Positions 19,555 to 27,890 of a DNA stretch of 64,000 nt are shown piece after piece (position 1 is the first letter of the stretch; every line of letters starts with the position of its first letter). The position numbers and the translations under genes were made by a program. The notes under the pieces are model-generated. The model was not told the origin of the DNA. It made no database searches and saw only the letters and a program-made list of their open reading frames with translations. This DNA is from G942493375 sp942493375 (GTDB lineage Bacteria; Armatimonadota; UBA5829): positions 7,502,001-7,566,000 of the forward strand of contig OW818698.1 of NCBI GenBank assembly GCA_942493375.1. Reading direction: 5' to 3'.

Positions 19555-20811
19555 ATGAGCGAAGAATTAGATCAGAAACAGCGATTAGAATGGTTTAGGA
19601 ATGCAAGGTACGGGATGTTTATCCACTGGGGTTTATATGCCCAAATTGGCAGGCACGAGTGGGTGATGAACCGTGAGAGGATTCCTATTCCTGAATATGA
19701 AACATACGCCGATACATGGAAACCGGAGCCTGGAGCAGCGCGCGAGTGGGCAAAGCTTGCAAAACAGGCCGGTATGCGTTACATGGTGCTTACAACTAAA
19801 CACCACGAAGGGTTCTCACTGTGGGATTCAAAGATTAATGAATACAATGCTGTAAAGAGAGGACCAGGCAGAGACCTTGTTGCAGAGTACGTTGAGGCTT
19901 GCCGCGCAGAGGGATTGAAAGTTGGCCTGTATTATTCGCTGGGTGACTGGCATCATCCTGATGGGCATACATGTAAAAACGATGAGTCTGCGCGCAGACG
20001 GTTCGTAGATTATACACACGGGCTTGTCCGTGAATTGATGAGCAATTACGGTAAGATCGATATACTCTGGTACGACGGTCAATGGCCATTGACTACTGCT
20101 GAAGAGTTTGAATCAGTTAAGCTCAATGCAATGGTCAGGGAACTCCAACCCGGCATTCTGATCAATAACCGCAGCGATATGCCGGAGGATTTTGGCACAC
20201 CGGAAAACCAGATTATTGCTGATACCAGCGGTAGAATGTGGGAAGCCTGCATGACATTCAATACCAGTTGGGGTTACACTCCGATTGATGTTGATTTTAA
20301 GAGTTCAAGGGAAGTATTGAGCATGTTAAGGCAAGTTGCATCTGGTGGGGGGAACTTGCTCTTGAATATCGGACCCGACCCATCCGGAGGAGTTCCGGAA
20401 CCGTGTGTCAAATCACTACTTGAAGTCGGACAGTGGCTGCAGGAGTATGGCAAATCCATATACGAAGCTACCGATATATGCCAGCAGGAATGGATGCTAA
20501 CCGGTGCTTTCACATTCAAAGACCACACTATGTATTTCCACTGCAATAGATGGCCTGGAAAAGAGTTTTCAATAGGTGGAATTCGAAACAAGATACAGTC
20601 TGTTAAATTAATGAATGGTCCAGCCGTCGAGTTTGAACAGATAGCCGATAGATTGATCCTCAGAGGACTCCCTGATAAGGCTCCAAATGCGCTTGTAACG
20701 GTCATAGAGATAGAAGTAGAGGGCAAGCCGCTCCAGGTGCTTAGCTTCGGCTACAAACTTGTCAGAAACGACCCCTGGCAACCAGAGACAGCCGCAGGAT
20801 ACGAAGTCTAG
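19555..20811 (+). CDS. alpha-L-fucosidase, GH29
   Basis: GH29 retaining fucosidases remove terminal alpha-L-fucose. Signature blocks are RYGMFIHWGLYAQIGRHEWV near the N-terminus, YMVLTTKHHEGFSLWDS, VGLYYSLGDWHHPD and ILWYDGQWP, where Asp174 is the predicted nucleophile. There is no signal peptide, so the enzyme should work in the cytoplasm on imported oligosaccharides. The length of 418 residues fits a catalytic barrel plus a short C-terminal beta-sandwich. An ATG with a GGGAGA site is used. It follows the URO-D-like gene closely and is ended by a strong terminator at 20874-20907. A galactosidase-like specificity, seen in some GH29 relatives, cannot be excluded. Confidence 0.93.
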   Translation: MSEELDQKQRLEWFRNARYGMFIHWGLYAQIGRHEWVMNRERIPIPEYETYADTWKPEPGAAREWAKLAKQAGMRYMVLTTKHHEGFSLWDSKINEYNAVKRGPGRDLVAEYVEACRAEGLKVGLYYSLGDWHHPDGHTCKNDESARRRFVDYTHGLVRELMSNYGKIDILWYDGQWPLTTAEEFESVKLNAMVRELQPGILINNRSDMPEDFGTPENQIIADTSGRMWEACMTFNTSWGYTPIDVDFKSSREVLSMLRQVASGGGNLLLNIGPDPSGGVPEPCVKSLLEVGQWLQEYGKSIYEATDICQQEWMLTGAFTFKDHTMYFHCNRWPGKEFSIGGIRNKIQSVKLMNGPAVEFEQIADRLILRGLPDKAPNALVTVIEIEVEGKPLQVLSFGYKLVRNDPWQPETAAGYEV

Positions 20812-20814
20812 GCT

Positions 20815-20828
20815 TTAGTTGAAAGTTG
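20815..20828 (+). repeat. left inverted repeat flanking vapBC
   Basis: TTAGTTGAAAGTTG, starting just past the fucosidase stop, matches the reverse complement of 21614-21627 at 13 of 14 positions. The two bracket the terminator and the VapBC pair. The sequence belongs to a simple AGTTGA/GAGAGTT-rich pattern, so chance or a common intergenic repeat is possible. Confidence 0.4.
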
Positions 20829-20873
20829 ATAGTGGAGAGTTAAGAGTTACTCTCGACTGATTGGCAATTGCAT

Positions 20874-20907
20874 CCCTCCAGGATTTCTAGACCTGGAGGG
20901 TGTTTTT
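20874..20907 (+). terminator. rho-independent terminator after GH29 gene
   Basis: CCCTCCAGG (20874-20882) pairs perfectly with CCTGGAGGG (20892-20900) around a 9-base loop, and TGTTTTT follows at once. It ends the URO-D/fucosidase transcript and isolates it from the toxin-antitoxin pair. Confidence 0.85.
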
Positions 20908-20976
20908 ATGTGTAATAAAGCAATATCTATACACATAATACGGTATAATATACTTATTCCGATAGAGGTAATTGGC

Positions 20977-21192
20977 ATGAGAACAAATATTGAGATTGAT
21001 AATGATCTGATGCAGAAAGCAAAAATTATAACTGGTCTTAAAACAAAAAAAGCTGTGGTTGAGGCGGGTCTTAAGAAGCTTATTATGTTGAGTGAGCAGG
21101 CAGAGGTTATAAAGCGATTGACAGGGGCTGTTCCAGACTGGGAGGGTGATATTCGGGCAATGCGGAAAGATCGTGATTCAGCGCAATGGTAA
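20977..21192 (+). CDS. vapB: VapB-type antitoxin
   Basis: A 71-residue protein starting MRTNIEIDNDLMQKAKIITG and continuing LKTKKAVVEAGLKKLI, the pattern of the VapB antitoxin family (PF09957), a ribbon-helix-helix-like DNA-binding region with a C-terminal toxin-binding tail. The ATG at 20977 has an AGAGG site; the 23 residues of the longer frame upstream are untypical. A TATAAT at 20944-20949 may be its -10 element. The end overlaps the toxin start by 7 bases, the usual arrangement for coupled translation and autoregulation by the complex. Confidence 0.88.
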   Translation: MRTNIEIDNDLMQKAKIITGLKTKKAVVEAGLKKLIMLSEQAEVIKRLTGAVPDWEGDIRAMRKDRDSAQW

Positions 21193-21572
21193 TAGTTGAT
21201 AGTTGCGTCTGGATAGATGTGATGCGCGGAAACATCACGGATGAAACAATTGTATTAGGACAATTAATGGACGAAACTGATATTGGTGTTGGGGACTTAA
21301 TACTATACGAAATATTGTGGGGAATCCCCGCGATGCGCCGATATGATCGAATATTAGCCACAATAGATAAGTTAACTGTCTGCCAAATGGGTGGAAGGCA
21401 GCTGGTAATGGAAGCCGTTCATAACTCTAAATACCTGAACACTAAGGGAATACAAGTCGCAACAGTAGACTGTTTAATAGCAACGTATTGCATTGTAAAT
21501 GGTGATCTTTTGCTAAGCTCGGACCACCACTTTCAACCATTTGTTGATTATTGTGGATTGAAGATGATGTGA
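21186..21572 (+). CDS. vapC: VapC-type PIN-domain toxin (ribonuclease)
   Basis: A 128-residue PIN-domain protein. The acidic residues that bind the catalytic metal are visible: Asp in IVDSCVWIDV at the N-terminus, Glu in ILYEILWG, and Asp in ATVDCLIATY with a further Asp in LLSSDHHF. VapC toxins cut specific RNAs, often initiator tRNA or the rRNA sarcin loop, when free of VapB. The ATG lies inside the last codons of vapB. The pair sits between a terminator and the convergent aspS gene, a typical location for a small mobile accessory module. Confidence 0.9.
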   Translation: MVIVDSCVWIDVMRGNITDETIVLGQLMDETDIGVGDLILYEILWGIPAMRRYDRILATIDKLTVCQMGGRQLVMEAVHNSKYLNTKGIQVATVDCLIATYCIVNGDLLLSSDHHFQPFVDYCGLKMM

Positions 21573-21613
21573 ATGGGAGAATTGAGAGCCGAAAGATTTA
21601 CACTTTCAACCCC

Positions 21614-21627
21614 CAACTCTCAACTAA
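21614..21627 (-). repeat. right inverted repeat flanking vapBC
   Basis: CAACTCTCAACTAA here is the inverted partner of 20815-20828 (13 of 14 matches). It lies between the vapC stop and the aspS stop. It may mark the boundary of an inserted module or be a common intergenic motif. Confidence 0.4.
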
Positions 21628-21632
21628 GAAAA

Positions 21633-23387
21633 TTAGTCTTCCACAAACCTCACGTGCAGCTCTTTTAACTGTGTGTCGTCTACTGCTGAAGGCGCACCGG
21701 TCATTGGGTCTATTCCGGTTGCTGTCTTTGGGAACGCCATTACCTGGCGGATGTTGTCATCGTCAGTCAACAGTGTAATCAATCGGTCTATACCGGGAGC
21801 GATTCCTCCGTGGGGTGGGGCGCCATACTCGAAAGCATCCAGCATATGCCCGAACCTGTCCTGAATCTCCTCATCTGAATAAGCCATCAATTTGAAGACT
21901 TTGTCCTGAATGTCTCTGCGATGAATTCTGATACTACCACTGGCAAGTTCTACTCCGTTGCAGACAAAGTCATAAGCCTGGGAACGGACTCTACCCGGGT
22001 CAGTATCCATCATGTCGAGATCTTCTATAACCGGCATTGTGAATGGGTGATGAGCAGCATCCCATCTATTCTGTTCTTCAGCCCAGTCGAAGAGCGGGAA
22101 GTCCACAACCCACATAAACGCCATGACATTAGGATCGCGTAGACCCAGCTTGTCTCCCATATGCAGCCTAAGAGCAGATAGAGTCCGGTAGACTGTCTTT
22201 GCCTGGTCTGCAACGATCATCATCAGATCACCGGTGTTTGCTCCTGCGGCTGACTTAATCGCCTGAATCTCAGCTTCACTCAGGAACTTGGCTACCGGTG
22301 ACTTGATTCCATCCTCGTTGAATGCGATAGTTACCAGGCCTTTGGCTCCCTGCTTCTTGGCGAGTTCAGTGAGTTCATCTATCTGGCCACGGCTGTATCC
22401 GGCGCACCCGGGAGCACATATACCCTTTAACATAGAAGCACTTTGGAATACTTTGAACTCAGAACCTGCAACTGCCGCAGAGACATCGAATAGTTCCATG
22501 CCGAATCGCATATCAGGCTTATCAATCCCGAATCTCTCCATTGCGTCAGCGTGGGTTATACGCGGGAATGGGCTGAAAAGCAGAGTCTTTTTGGACAACT
22601 GGCTGATGATCTTATGGAACAACTCATCCAGCAGCTCGAATATCTCTTCTTTTGTGACGAATGACATCTCTATATCGAGCTGTGTAAACTCCGGCTGCCT
22701 GTCAGCTCTGGGGTCTTCATCACGGAAGCATTTTGCTATCTGAAAATATCTATCCATTCCGGCGACCATCAGGAGCTGCTTTAGCTGCTGAGGACTCTGT
22801 GGGAGGGCATAGAATGTCCCTGGATAGAGTCTGGCAGGCACAAGATAGTCTCTGGCGCCTTCAGGGGTGCTCTTGATTAGAATAGGGGTCTCTATCTCAA
22901 GGAAGCCATGATCATCCATATAGTCACGCATAAGTTTAATGACTTTATGCCTGAGTATCAGCCTCTGCTGCATCTCTGGTCTGCGGAGGTCCATATAGCG
23001 GTATTTCAGACGGACCATCTCATCAGTAGTAATTCCATCCTGAATCGGGAAAGGAGGAGTCAGAGAGGTGTTAAGTATCTCAATGCTCTCAAGATGCACT
23101 TCTATTTCACCAGTTGGCAGGTTGGCGTTCTGGGTGCCATCCGGGCGCTGATTTACAGTACCCTTGACCTCAAGCACGAACTCTCCCCTGACAGACTCAG
23201 CTGTCTTGAACACCTGTTGCTGCTTTGCAGGATCGATGACGCACTGTATGACCCCCGATCTATCTCTAAGGTCAATAAAAATAAGTCCCCCATGATCGCG
23301 TGTCTTTTGTACCCATCCCTGCAGAATGAGTTCCTGCCCGCAATTCTCCAGTGTAACATCCCCGCAGTAGCAACTTCTTCTGTTCAT
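21633..23387 (-). CDS. aspS: aspartate--tRNA ligase
   Basis: A 584-residue bacterial-type aspartyl-tRNA synthetase. The N-terminal OB-fold anticodon-binding domain (LQGWVQKTRDHGGLIFIDLR) is followed by class II motif 1 and motif 2 (FRDEDPRADRQPEFTQLD), a GAD insertion domain (about 290-420) and motif 3 (GIAPGIDRLITLL). It charges tRNA-Asp in the cytosol; whether it also charges tRNA-Asn cannot be told here, and no gatCAB genes are in the window. The ATG is two bases after the uppS stop with a GGGAGAA site, so it is the last gene of the rpsB operon. It is convergent with vapC. Confidence 0.97.
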   Translation of the reverse strand: MNRRSCYCGDVTLENCGQELILQGWVQKTRDHGGLIFIDLRDRSGVIQCVIDPAKQQQVFKTAESVRGEFVLEVKGTVNQRPDGTQNANLPTGEIEVHLESIEILNTSLTPPFPIQDGITTDEMVRLKYRYMDLRRPEMQQRLILRHKVIKLMRDYMDDHGFLEIETPILIKSTPEGARDYLVPARLYPGTFYALPQSPQQLKQLLMVAGMDRYFQIAKCFRDEDPRADRQPEFTQLDIEMSFVTKEEIFELLDELFHKIISQLSKKTLLFSPFPRITHADAMERFGIDKPDMRFGMELFDVSAAVAGSEFKVFQSASMLKGICAPGCAGYSRGQIDELTELAKKQGAKGLVTIAFNEDGIKSPVAKFLSEAEIQAIKSAAGANTGDLMMIVADQAKTVYRTLSALRLHMGDKLGLRDPNVMAFMWVVDFPLFDWAEEQNRWDAAHHPFTMPVIEDLDMMDTDPGRVRSQAYDFVCNGVELASGSIRIHRRDIQDKVFKLMAYSDEEIQDRFGHMLDAFEYGAPPHGGIAPGIDRLITLLTDDDNIRQVMAFPKTATGIDPMTGAPSAVDDTQLKELHVRFVED

Positions 23388-23389
23388 AA

Positions 23390-24142
23390 TCAGCGAGTTT
23401 CTCCCTTCTCAATAAGGCCACCAAATTTTCGAGTTCGGCTTTGGTAAGCAAGTATGGCTTCAACGAGTGTGTCTTTATCTACGTCGGGCCATAGTGTATT
23501 AGTTACAAATATTTCAGTGTAGACTGTTTGCCAGGTCAAAAAATTGCTCAGTCTCTGTTCGCCAGCAGTGCGAATGATAATATCCGGATCACTAAACTCA
23601 GGATGATACATCAACGAACCCAGCAGTTTTTCATCAATCTGATCAGTAGTCAGTTGACCATCGGCAACAAGCTGCGCAGCTTTTCGGGCAGCATCTACAA
23701 TCTCCTGGCGTCCACCGTAGTTGATTGCCAGGTTGAGTATCAAACCAGTATTGTTGGCGGTTGAAGCTACATCCTTTTCCAATTGCTTGCGCAGTGGTTC
23801 TGAAAGTTGCTCCATACGTCCGCTGCATACGATCTTCACGCCTTGTTTATTCATATCAGCGAGTTCGACTTTTGCTGCATATGTGATCAACTGCATGAGC
23901 CCGATAACTTCGCTCTCAGGCCGTTTCCAATTTTCTGATGAGAATGCATAAGCTGTTAGGACTTTGACATTCATGCCCGAGGCAGCGGTGATCAGGCGTT
24001 TTAAGGCTATATAGCCCTGCCTGTGTCCCTCTAAACGTGGGAGACCGCGCGTCCGTGCCCATCTGCCATTCCCATCCATAATAACAGCTATATGCCTGGG
24101 GATGTTTTCGGGATCTATGAGTTGTTCATTCTGGTTTGACAT
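23390..24142 (-). CDS. uppS: isoprenyl transferase (undecaprenyl diphosphate synthase)
   Basis: A cis-prenyltransferase of 250 residues. It has the signature IAVIMDGNGRWARTRGLPR with the catalytic Asp, then a GHRQGY strand, YAFSSENWKRP, NLAINYGGRQEIVDA and RTAGEQRLSNFLTWQTVYTE. The enzyme makes undecaprenyl diphosphate, the carrier lipid for peptidoglycan and for the glycan made by the locus at 5.9-9.6 kb. It lies in the usual rpsB-tsf-pyrH-frr-uppS order, but is followed by aspS instead of the usual cdsA. The ribosome binding site is weak. Confidence 0.96.
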   Translation of the reverse strand: MSNQNEQLIDPENIPRHIAVIMDGNGRWARTRGLPRLEGHRQGYIALKRLITAASGMNVKVLTAYAFSSENWKRPESEVIGLMQLITYAAKVELADMNKQGVKIVCSGRMEQLSEPLRKQLEKDVASTANNTGLILNLAINYGGRQEIVDAARKAAQLVADGQLTTDQIDEKLLGSLMYHPEFSDPDIIIRTAGEQRLSNFLTWQTVYTEIFVTNTLWPDVDKDTLVEAILAYQSRTRKFGGLIEKGETR

Positions 24143-24206
24143 ATAAATATTCGACCTGTCTTACATACAAGCTGATTGTGACTCAGCATTGGATTATTAA
24201 AGAAAA

Positions 24207-24257
24207 CCCCAGCCACCGCAGGCTGTGCATAATAAGCGCCTATTGCGGTGACAGGGG
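24207..24257 (-). other. stem-loop in the frr-uppS gap
   Basis: CACCGCA (24214-24220) pairs with TGCGGTG (24244-24250) and outer CCCC (24207-24210) with GGGG (24254-24257), with two-base internal loops. There is no T-tract in the direction of the operon, so it is more likely an mRNA processing or stability structure than a terminator. Confidence 0.45.
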
Positions 24258-24288
24258 ATAGATGGTTATCAAATTAATAAGTGTAAGA

Positions 24289-24846
24289 TCAGACTTCTCT
24301 GAGCTCAGCCTCTTTTGCTGTTGTCAGTTTGTCTATATCGACACAGAAACGGTCTGTGATTTTCTGGACTTCTTCCTGCTCTCGCTTCAAATCATCCTCA
24401 GAGAGTTCGCCTTTCTTCTCCTGAGCCTTTAATCTCTCATTGGCATCACGGCGAACATTGCGGACTGCAACTTTATGCTCTTCAGATTTTTTGTGCAATT
24501 GCTTGATTAGATCCTTGCGTCTTTCCTCAGTCAGATGCGGAATATTGAGTCTTACAGTCTGACCATCGCTGTTAGGTGTGAGTCCAAGGTCAGAAGCCTG
24601 TATAGCCTTGATGATCCCATCAAGAGAACCTTTGTCCCACGGACTAATCAGAAGCTGTCTTGGTTCCGGAGTAGAAATACCGGCTATCTGGTTGAGAGGA
24701 GTAAGGGTTCCATAATAATCCACCTTGATACCTTCAAGTATCAGTGGATTTGCCCGTCCTGTCCGGATGGTTGAGAAGTCGTGTTGTGCGGTCTCAACCG
24801 CTTTCTGCATTCTTCTCTCTGCATCTTTAATAATCTCAGTTGACAC
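24289..24846 (-). CDS. frr: ribosome recycling factor
   Basis: A 185-residue protein of exactly the usual length. Diagnostic segments are STIRTGRANPLILEGIKVDYYG, split here as TGRANP and DYYGTLTPLNQ, then ISTPEPRQLLISPWDK, IKAIQASDLGLTPNSDG and LTEERRKDLIKQL, ending in the helical domain with NVRRDAN. It releases ribosomes from mRNA after termination together with EF-G. The start is GTG behind a perfect AGGAGG. It lies about 100 bases downstream of pyrH in the same operon. Confidence 0.97.
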   Translation of the reverse strand: MSTEIIKDAERRMQKAVETAQHDFSTIRTGRANPLILEGIKVDYYGTLTPLNQIAGISTPEPRQLLISPWDKGSLDGIIKAIQASDLGLTPNSDGQTVRLNIPHLTEERRKDLIKQLHKKSEEHKVAVRNVRRDANERLKAQEKKGELSEDDLKREQEEVQKITDRFCVDIDKLTTAKEAELREV

Positions 24847-24949
24847 GTCGGCCTCCTATTGTATATATAACCTGGTAGTAAACTTTCTCATAGTCGTATA
24901 CAGTTAACACCAAGTGTAAAGGCTAAGTGCACATGAATGACTGGAGTCG

Positions 24950-25723
24950 TTAGTCGAGTTTGTGCACCAGTGTGCCTATTGTTTCTCCAGTAGCAGCACG
25001 TTTAATGTTGCCAGGTTGTGTGACATTAAATACTACGATCGGCAGATTGTTTTCCATACACAACGCAAATGCAGTAAGGTCCATTACTCTCAGGTTAAGC
25101 CTGATAGCTTCTGAGTAGTCTACTTCAGCATATCGCTTTGCGTCAGGATTCTTGTTTGGATCGCAATCATATATCCCATCAACATTAGTTGCTTTGAGAA
25201 CCGCGTCTGCATGTATTTCAAGAGCGCGCAACGAAGCAGCTGTGTCTGTGGTGAAATAAGGATTGCCAGTACCAGCGGCAAGTATAACCACTCTACCTTT
25301 TTCTAAATGCCTTACAGCTCTTCGACGAACAAATGGCTCGGCAACAGCAGCCATTGTTATGGCGGACTGTACTCGAGTGTCAACACCGAGCCTCTCCAGC
25401 GAATCTTGAAGTGCCAGCGAGTTAATCACTGTTCCCAGCATCCCCATATAATCAGCCTGTGCTCTGTCTGAACCCTGTTCAGATGCAGCCTCACCACGCA
25501 TTATGTTACCGGCACCGATAACAATTGCAACATCAATGCCGGCTTCTCTTGTTTCTTTGATTCCCTGAGCAATAGATGTGACAGTCTCCGGGTCAATACC
25601 AAGTTTTTGGCTTCCCGAAAACGACTGCCCCGATAATTTCAGAAGAACTCGCTTGAATTCTCTGCGATACGGGGTACAGCTACATCCGCAGCCACAATTA
25701 TTGTTATGCTCTTCAGGCGTCAA
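24950..25723 (-). CDS. pyrH: UMP kinase with a cysteine-rich N-terminal extension
   Basis: An amino acid kinase-fold enzyme that converts UMP to UDP. Motifs: VLLKLSGQSFSG at the phosphate loop, AIVIGAGNIMRG, DYMGMLGTVINSLALQD, and VVILAAGTGNPYFTTDTAA, all typical of bacterial hexameric PyrH. Before the usual start strand lies an odd stretch with four cysteines in seven residues (CGCGCSC). The start is a TTG; I place it at 25723, where GGGAG is nine bases upstream, so the reading frame overlaps the tsf end by 11 bases. A TTG at 25744 is in frame but has no site. The cysteine cluster could bind metal; nothing proves this. Confidence 0.93.
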   Translation of the reverse strand: MTPEEHNNNCGCGCSCTPYRREFKRVLLKLSGQSFSGSQKLGIDPETVTSIAQGIKETREAGIDVAIVIGAGNIMRGEAASEQGSDRAQADYMGMLGTVINSLALQDSLERLGVDTRVQSAITMAAVAEPFVRRRAVRHLEKGRVVILAAGTGNPYFTTDTAASLRALEIHADAVLKATNVDGIYDCDPNKNPDAKRYAEVDYSEAIRLNLRVMDLTAFALCMENNLPIVVFNVTQPGNIKRAATGETIGTLVHKLD

Positions 25724-26636
25724 CAGATGTTTCTCCCACGCCAAATCTGACGTATTTAACTACCCATACCTGCTCTCCAGCATCTTTCTGGAAGACATCA
25801 AGCAATCCCTGTATAGTAGTGTCCTGGTCTTTGATAAAAGGCTGCTCCAACAGACATGCTCTTGAATAGAACTCTTTCATGCGACCATCAATGATCTTAT
25901 CGATGATCTTTTCAGGTTTGCCTTCTTTGATTGCCCACTGTTTGTGAACTTCACGCTCTTTTTCAATAGCTTCAGGAGTGATGCATTCACGGCTCAAATA
26001 TTCCGGATTGCTCCATGAAACGTGCATTGCAAGGTCTTTACCAAGCTGCTGGAATGCTTCGTTATTTGCCAGTGAATCAGATTCACACTTGAGCTCTACA
26101 AGAACGCCAATACGGTCTCCCATATGCAGATAGGAACCAACAATGCCGTTGTATTCGTGTGCCGGGCCACCAACATCGATGCGAAGAACGCGGTTTAGCG
26201 CAGTCTTCTCACCCAATTTTGCTACCTGAAGATTCAGCATATCCATCAGAGTTGTTGTTTCATCAGCAAAGAACTTCTGGTTCATTATAACTTCTGGAAT
26301 GCAATTATCTTCTGCATCAGCCGCACAGTGTCCAACGTGAGATGCAATATTGTTTGCAAGGGCTTTGAACTCATCGGTCTTAGCAACAAAAGTTGTTTCA
26401 CAATTGAGTTCAGCCATAACGCCGGTCTGTGAATCGTCAGAAATGTATATTGCGATAACGCCTTCAGATGCACTTCGGCTTTCACGCTTTGCAGCAACAG
26501 CCACACCGCGCTCACGCAGCAAAGTTACTGCTTTATCGAAATCGCCTTCAGTCTCTGAAAGCGCTTTCTTGCAATCCATCATCGGGGCGCTGGTCTTTTC
26601 CCTTAACAGCCTTACCATTTCGGCGGTAATTGCCAT
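25713..26636 (-). CDS. tsf: translation elongation factor Ts
   Basis: The N-terminal UBA-like domain is standard (ITAEMVRLLREKTSAPMMDC, then KKALSETEGDFDKAVTLLRE), with TDEF in the core that contacts EF-Tu nearby. EF-Ts swaps GDP for GTP on EF-Tu. At 307 residues it is somewhat longer than the E. coli form. The core contains the repeated EF-Ts dimerisation-type segments (VGSYLHMGDRIGVLVEL, LAMHVSW). The ATG has a GAGAGG site. It is the second gene of the operon; its last codons overlap the start of pyrH, and the gap to rpsB holds a long stem-loop. Confidence 0.97.
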   Translation of the reverse strand: MAITAEMVRLLREKTSAPMMDCKKALSETEGDFDKAVTLLRERGVAVAAKRESRSASEGVIAIYISDDSQTGVMAELNCETTFVAKTDEFKALANNIASHVGHCAADAEDNCIPEVIMNQKFFADETTTLMDMLNLQVAKLGEKTALNRVLRIDVGGPAHEYNGIVGSYLHMGDRIGVLVELKCESDSLANNEAFQQLGKDLAMHVSWSNPEYLSRECITPEAIEKEREVHKQWAIKEGKPEKIIDKIIDGRMKEFYSRACLLEQPFIKDQDTTIQGLLDVFQKDAGEQVWVVKYVRFGVGETSVDA

Positions 26637-26690
26637 GTTATGTAACCTCTCTTAAAGTATCTTAAATGTCGTTAATCGAATGCAATTATA

Positions 26691-26751
26691 TTTTCCGTAT
26701 ACAATGATTATATAGAAATCACTTCCATATTCATTCATTGCATACGGAAAA
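26691..26751 (-). other. long stem-loop between rpsB and tsf
   Basis: Arms 26691-26707 and 26735-26751 pair at 16 of 17 positions (TTTTCCGTAT... with ATACGGAAAA), with a 27-base loop. On the transcribed minus strand A/U runs flank the stem and a U-poor tail follows, so it could act as a leaky terminator that lowers tsf relative to rpsB, or as an RNA-processing site. Confidence 0.6.
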
Positions 26752-26783
26752 ACAGCAATACAAGCTGCAATTGAGATATGAGA

Positions 26784-27695
26784 CTACTCAGCGTCCATAT
26801 CTTCAACTGGCTTTGCACGCTTGGACTCTTTTTTGGAAGAGGAGCGCAGTTTGCCATCGTCGTCAACGGATTCAACCGCAGCAATGACAATCTCATCTTC
26901 TATTTCAGCATCTACGAAGATGGGCTCTGTTTCGGCCTCAATGGCTTCAACTTTGTCTTCGCCGTCTGCGATTACTGGCTCAGCTTCTACAAGCTCGGGC
27001 ATTTCATCGATCTCAGGAGCCTTAACATCGATGATCGCTTCAGAAATCTTGCCGGAAATCAGTTTGATCGCGCGGATGGCGTCATCGTTTCCAGGAATAA
27101 CATAATCTACTTCGTCCGGGTCGCAGTTGGTATCAACGATAGCTACGACCGGGATCTCAAGCTTTCGGGCTTCAAGCAGAGCGATGCGCTCTTTCTTGAG
27201 GTCAACGATGAATATAGCGCCAGGCAGTTTCGGCATGTCTTTGATTCCGCCGAGTACGCTCTCAAGTTTGTCTCTCTCTTCACGTCTCTTTGCAGCTTCC
27301 TTCTTTGTCAGCTGTTCGAAAACGCCGTCAGCTTCCATCTTCTCAAGTTCGCGAAGTCTTCCGATACGGGTCTGGATGGTCCTGTAGTTGGTCAGCATTC
27401 CGCCAAGCCATCTCTGGTTGACCCAATACATACCACAAGCAGCAGCGGTGACCTCGATGGCCTCCTGAGCCTGCTTCTTGGTGCCGACAAACAAGACAAC
27501 GTCTCCGTTGACAACCGTTTCCTGGATGAACTTCTTAGCTTCTTCGAAAAGCTTCAGAGTCTGGTGAAGATCGATGATGTAGATACCATTGCGTCCGCCA
27601 TAGATGTATCTCTTCATCTTGGGGTTCCAACGGTGAGTGCGGTGACCGAAGTGTACTCCAGCTTCGAGGAGTTCCTTCATTGTAATAGAAGCCAA
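26784..27695 (-). CDS. rpsB: 30S ribosomal protein S2
   Basis: The S2 core is complete: ASITMKELLEAGVHFGHRTH at the N-terminus, RYIYGGRNGIYIIDLHQT, FVGTKKQAQEAI, VNQRWLGGMLTNY and PVVAIVDTNCDPDEVDYVIP. The core ends near residue 225 and is followed by an acidic tail of about 75 residues (many Glu, Asp, Ala, Val) with a short basic stretch near the end. Such tails occur in some lineages and are dispensable elsewhere. The start is TTG at 27695 with GGAGGG at good spacing; an upstream in-frame TTG overlaps that site. It leads the operon and is transcribed from the promoter at 27803-27831. Confidence 0.97.
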   Translation of the reverse strand: MASITMKELLEAGVHFGHRTHRWNPKMKRYIYGGRNGIYIIDLHQTLKLFEEAKKFIQETVVNGDVVLFVGTKKQAQEAIEVTAAACGMYWVNQRWLGGMLTNYRTIQTRIGRLRELEKMEADGVFEQLTKKEAAKRREERDKLESVLGGIKDMPKLPGAIFIVDLKKERIALLEARKLEIPVVAIVDTNCDPDEVDYVIPGNDDAIRAIKLISGKISEAIIDVKAPEIDEMPELVEAEPVIADGEDKVEAIEAETEPIFVDAEIEDEIVIAAVESVDDDGKLRSSSKKESKRAKPVEDMDAE

Positions 27696-27802
27696 TACGA
27701 TACCCTCCAAAGGTTAGTCATCCCACGCCTTCAATCCTGTCACGATCCGGTAAACCGGACACCCGAGCTCAGGTCCAACGTGGTGCATAGTTCAGACCCA
27801 AT

Positions 27803-27831
27803 ATCATATCATACCTGCCCTCTCAGGTCAA
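27803..27831 (-). promoter_or_regulatory. sigma-70-type promoter of the rpsB operon
   Basis: On the minus strand TTGACC (27831-27826) is followed after exactly 17 bases by TATGAT (27808-27803), preceded by TGA, an extended -10 motif. Transcription should start near 27796, giving a leader of about 100 bases that contains a small CCGG-TTTA-CCGG hairpin, a possible site for autoregulation by S2. Confidence 0.8.
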
Positions 27832-27890
27832 GCTCAAAATGCAGACTTCGGGCTTCAGAATTCAGGCTTTATGAAAGGAGGGGCTTGTGT

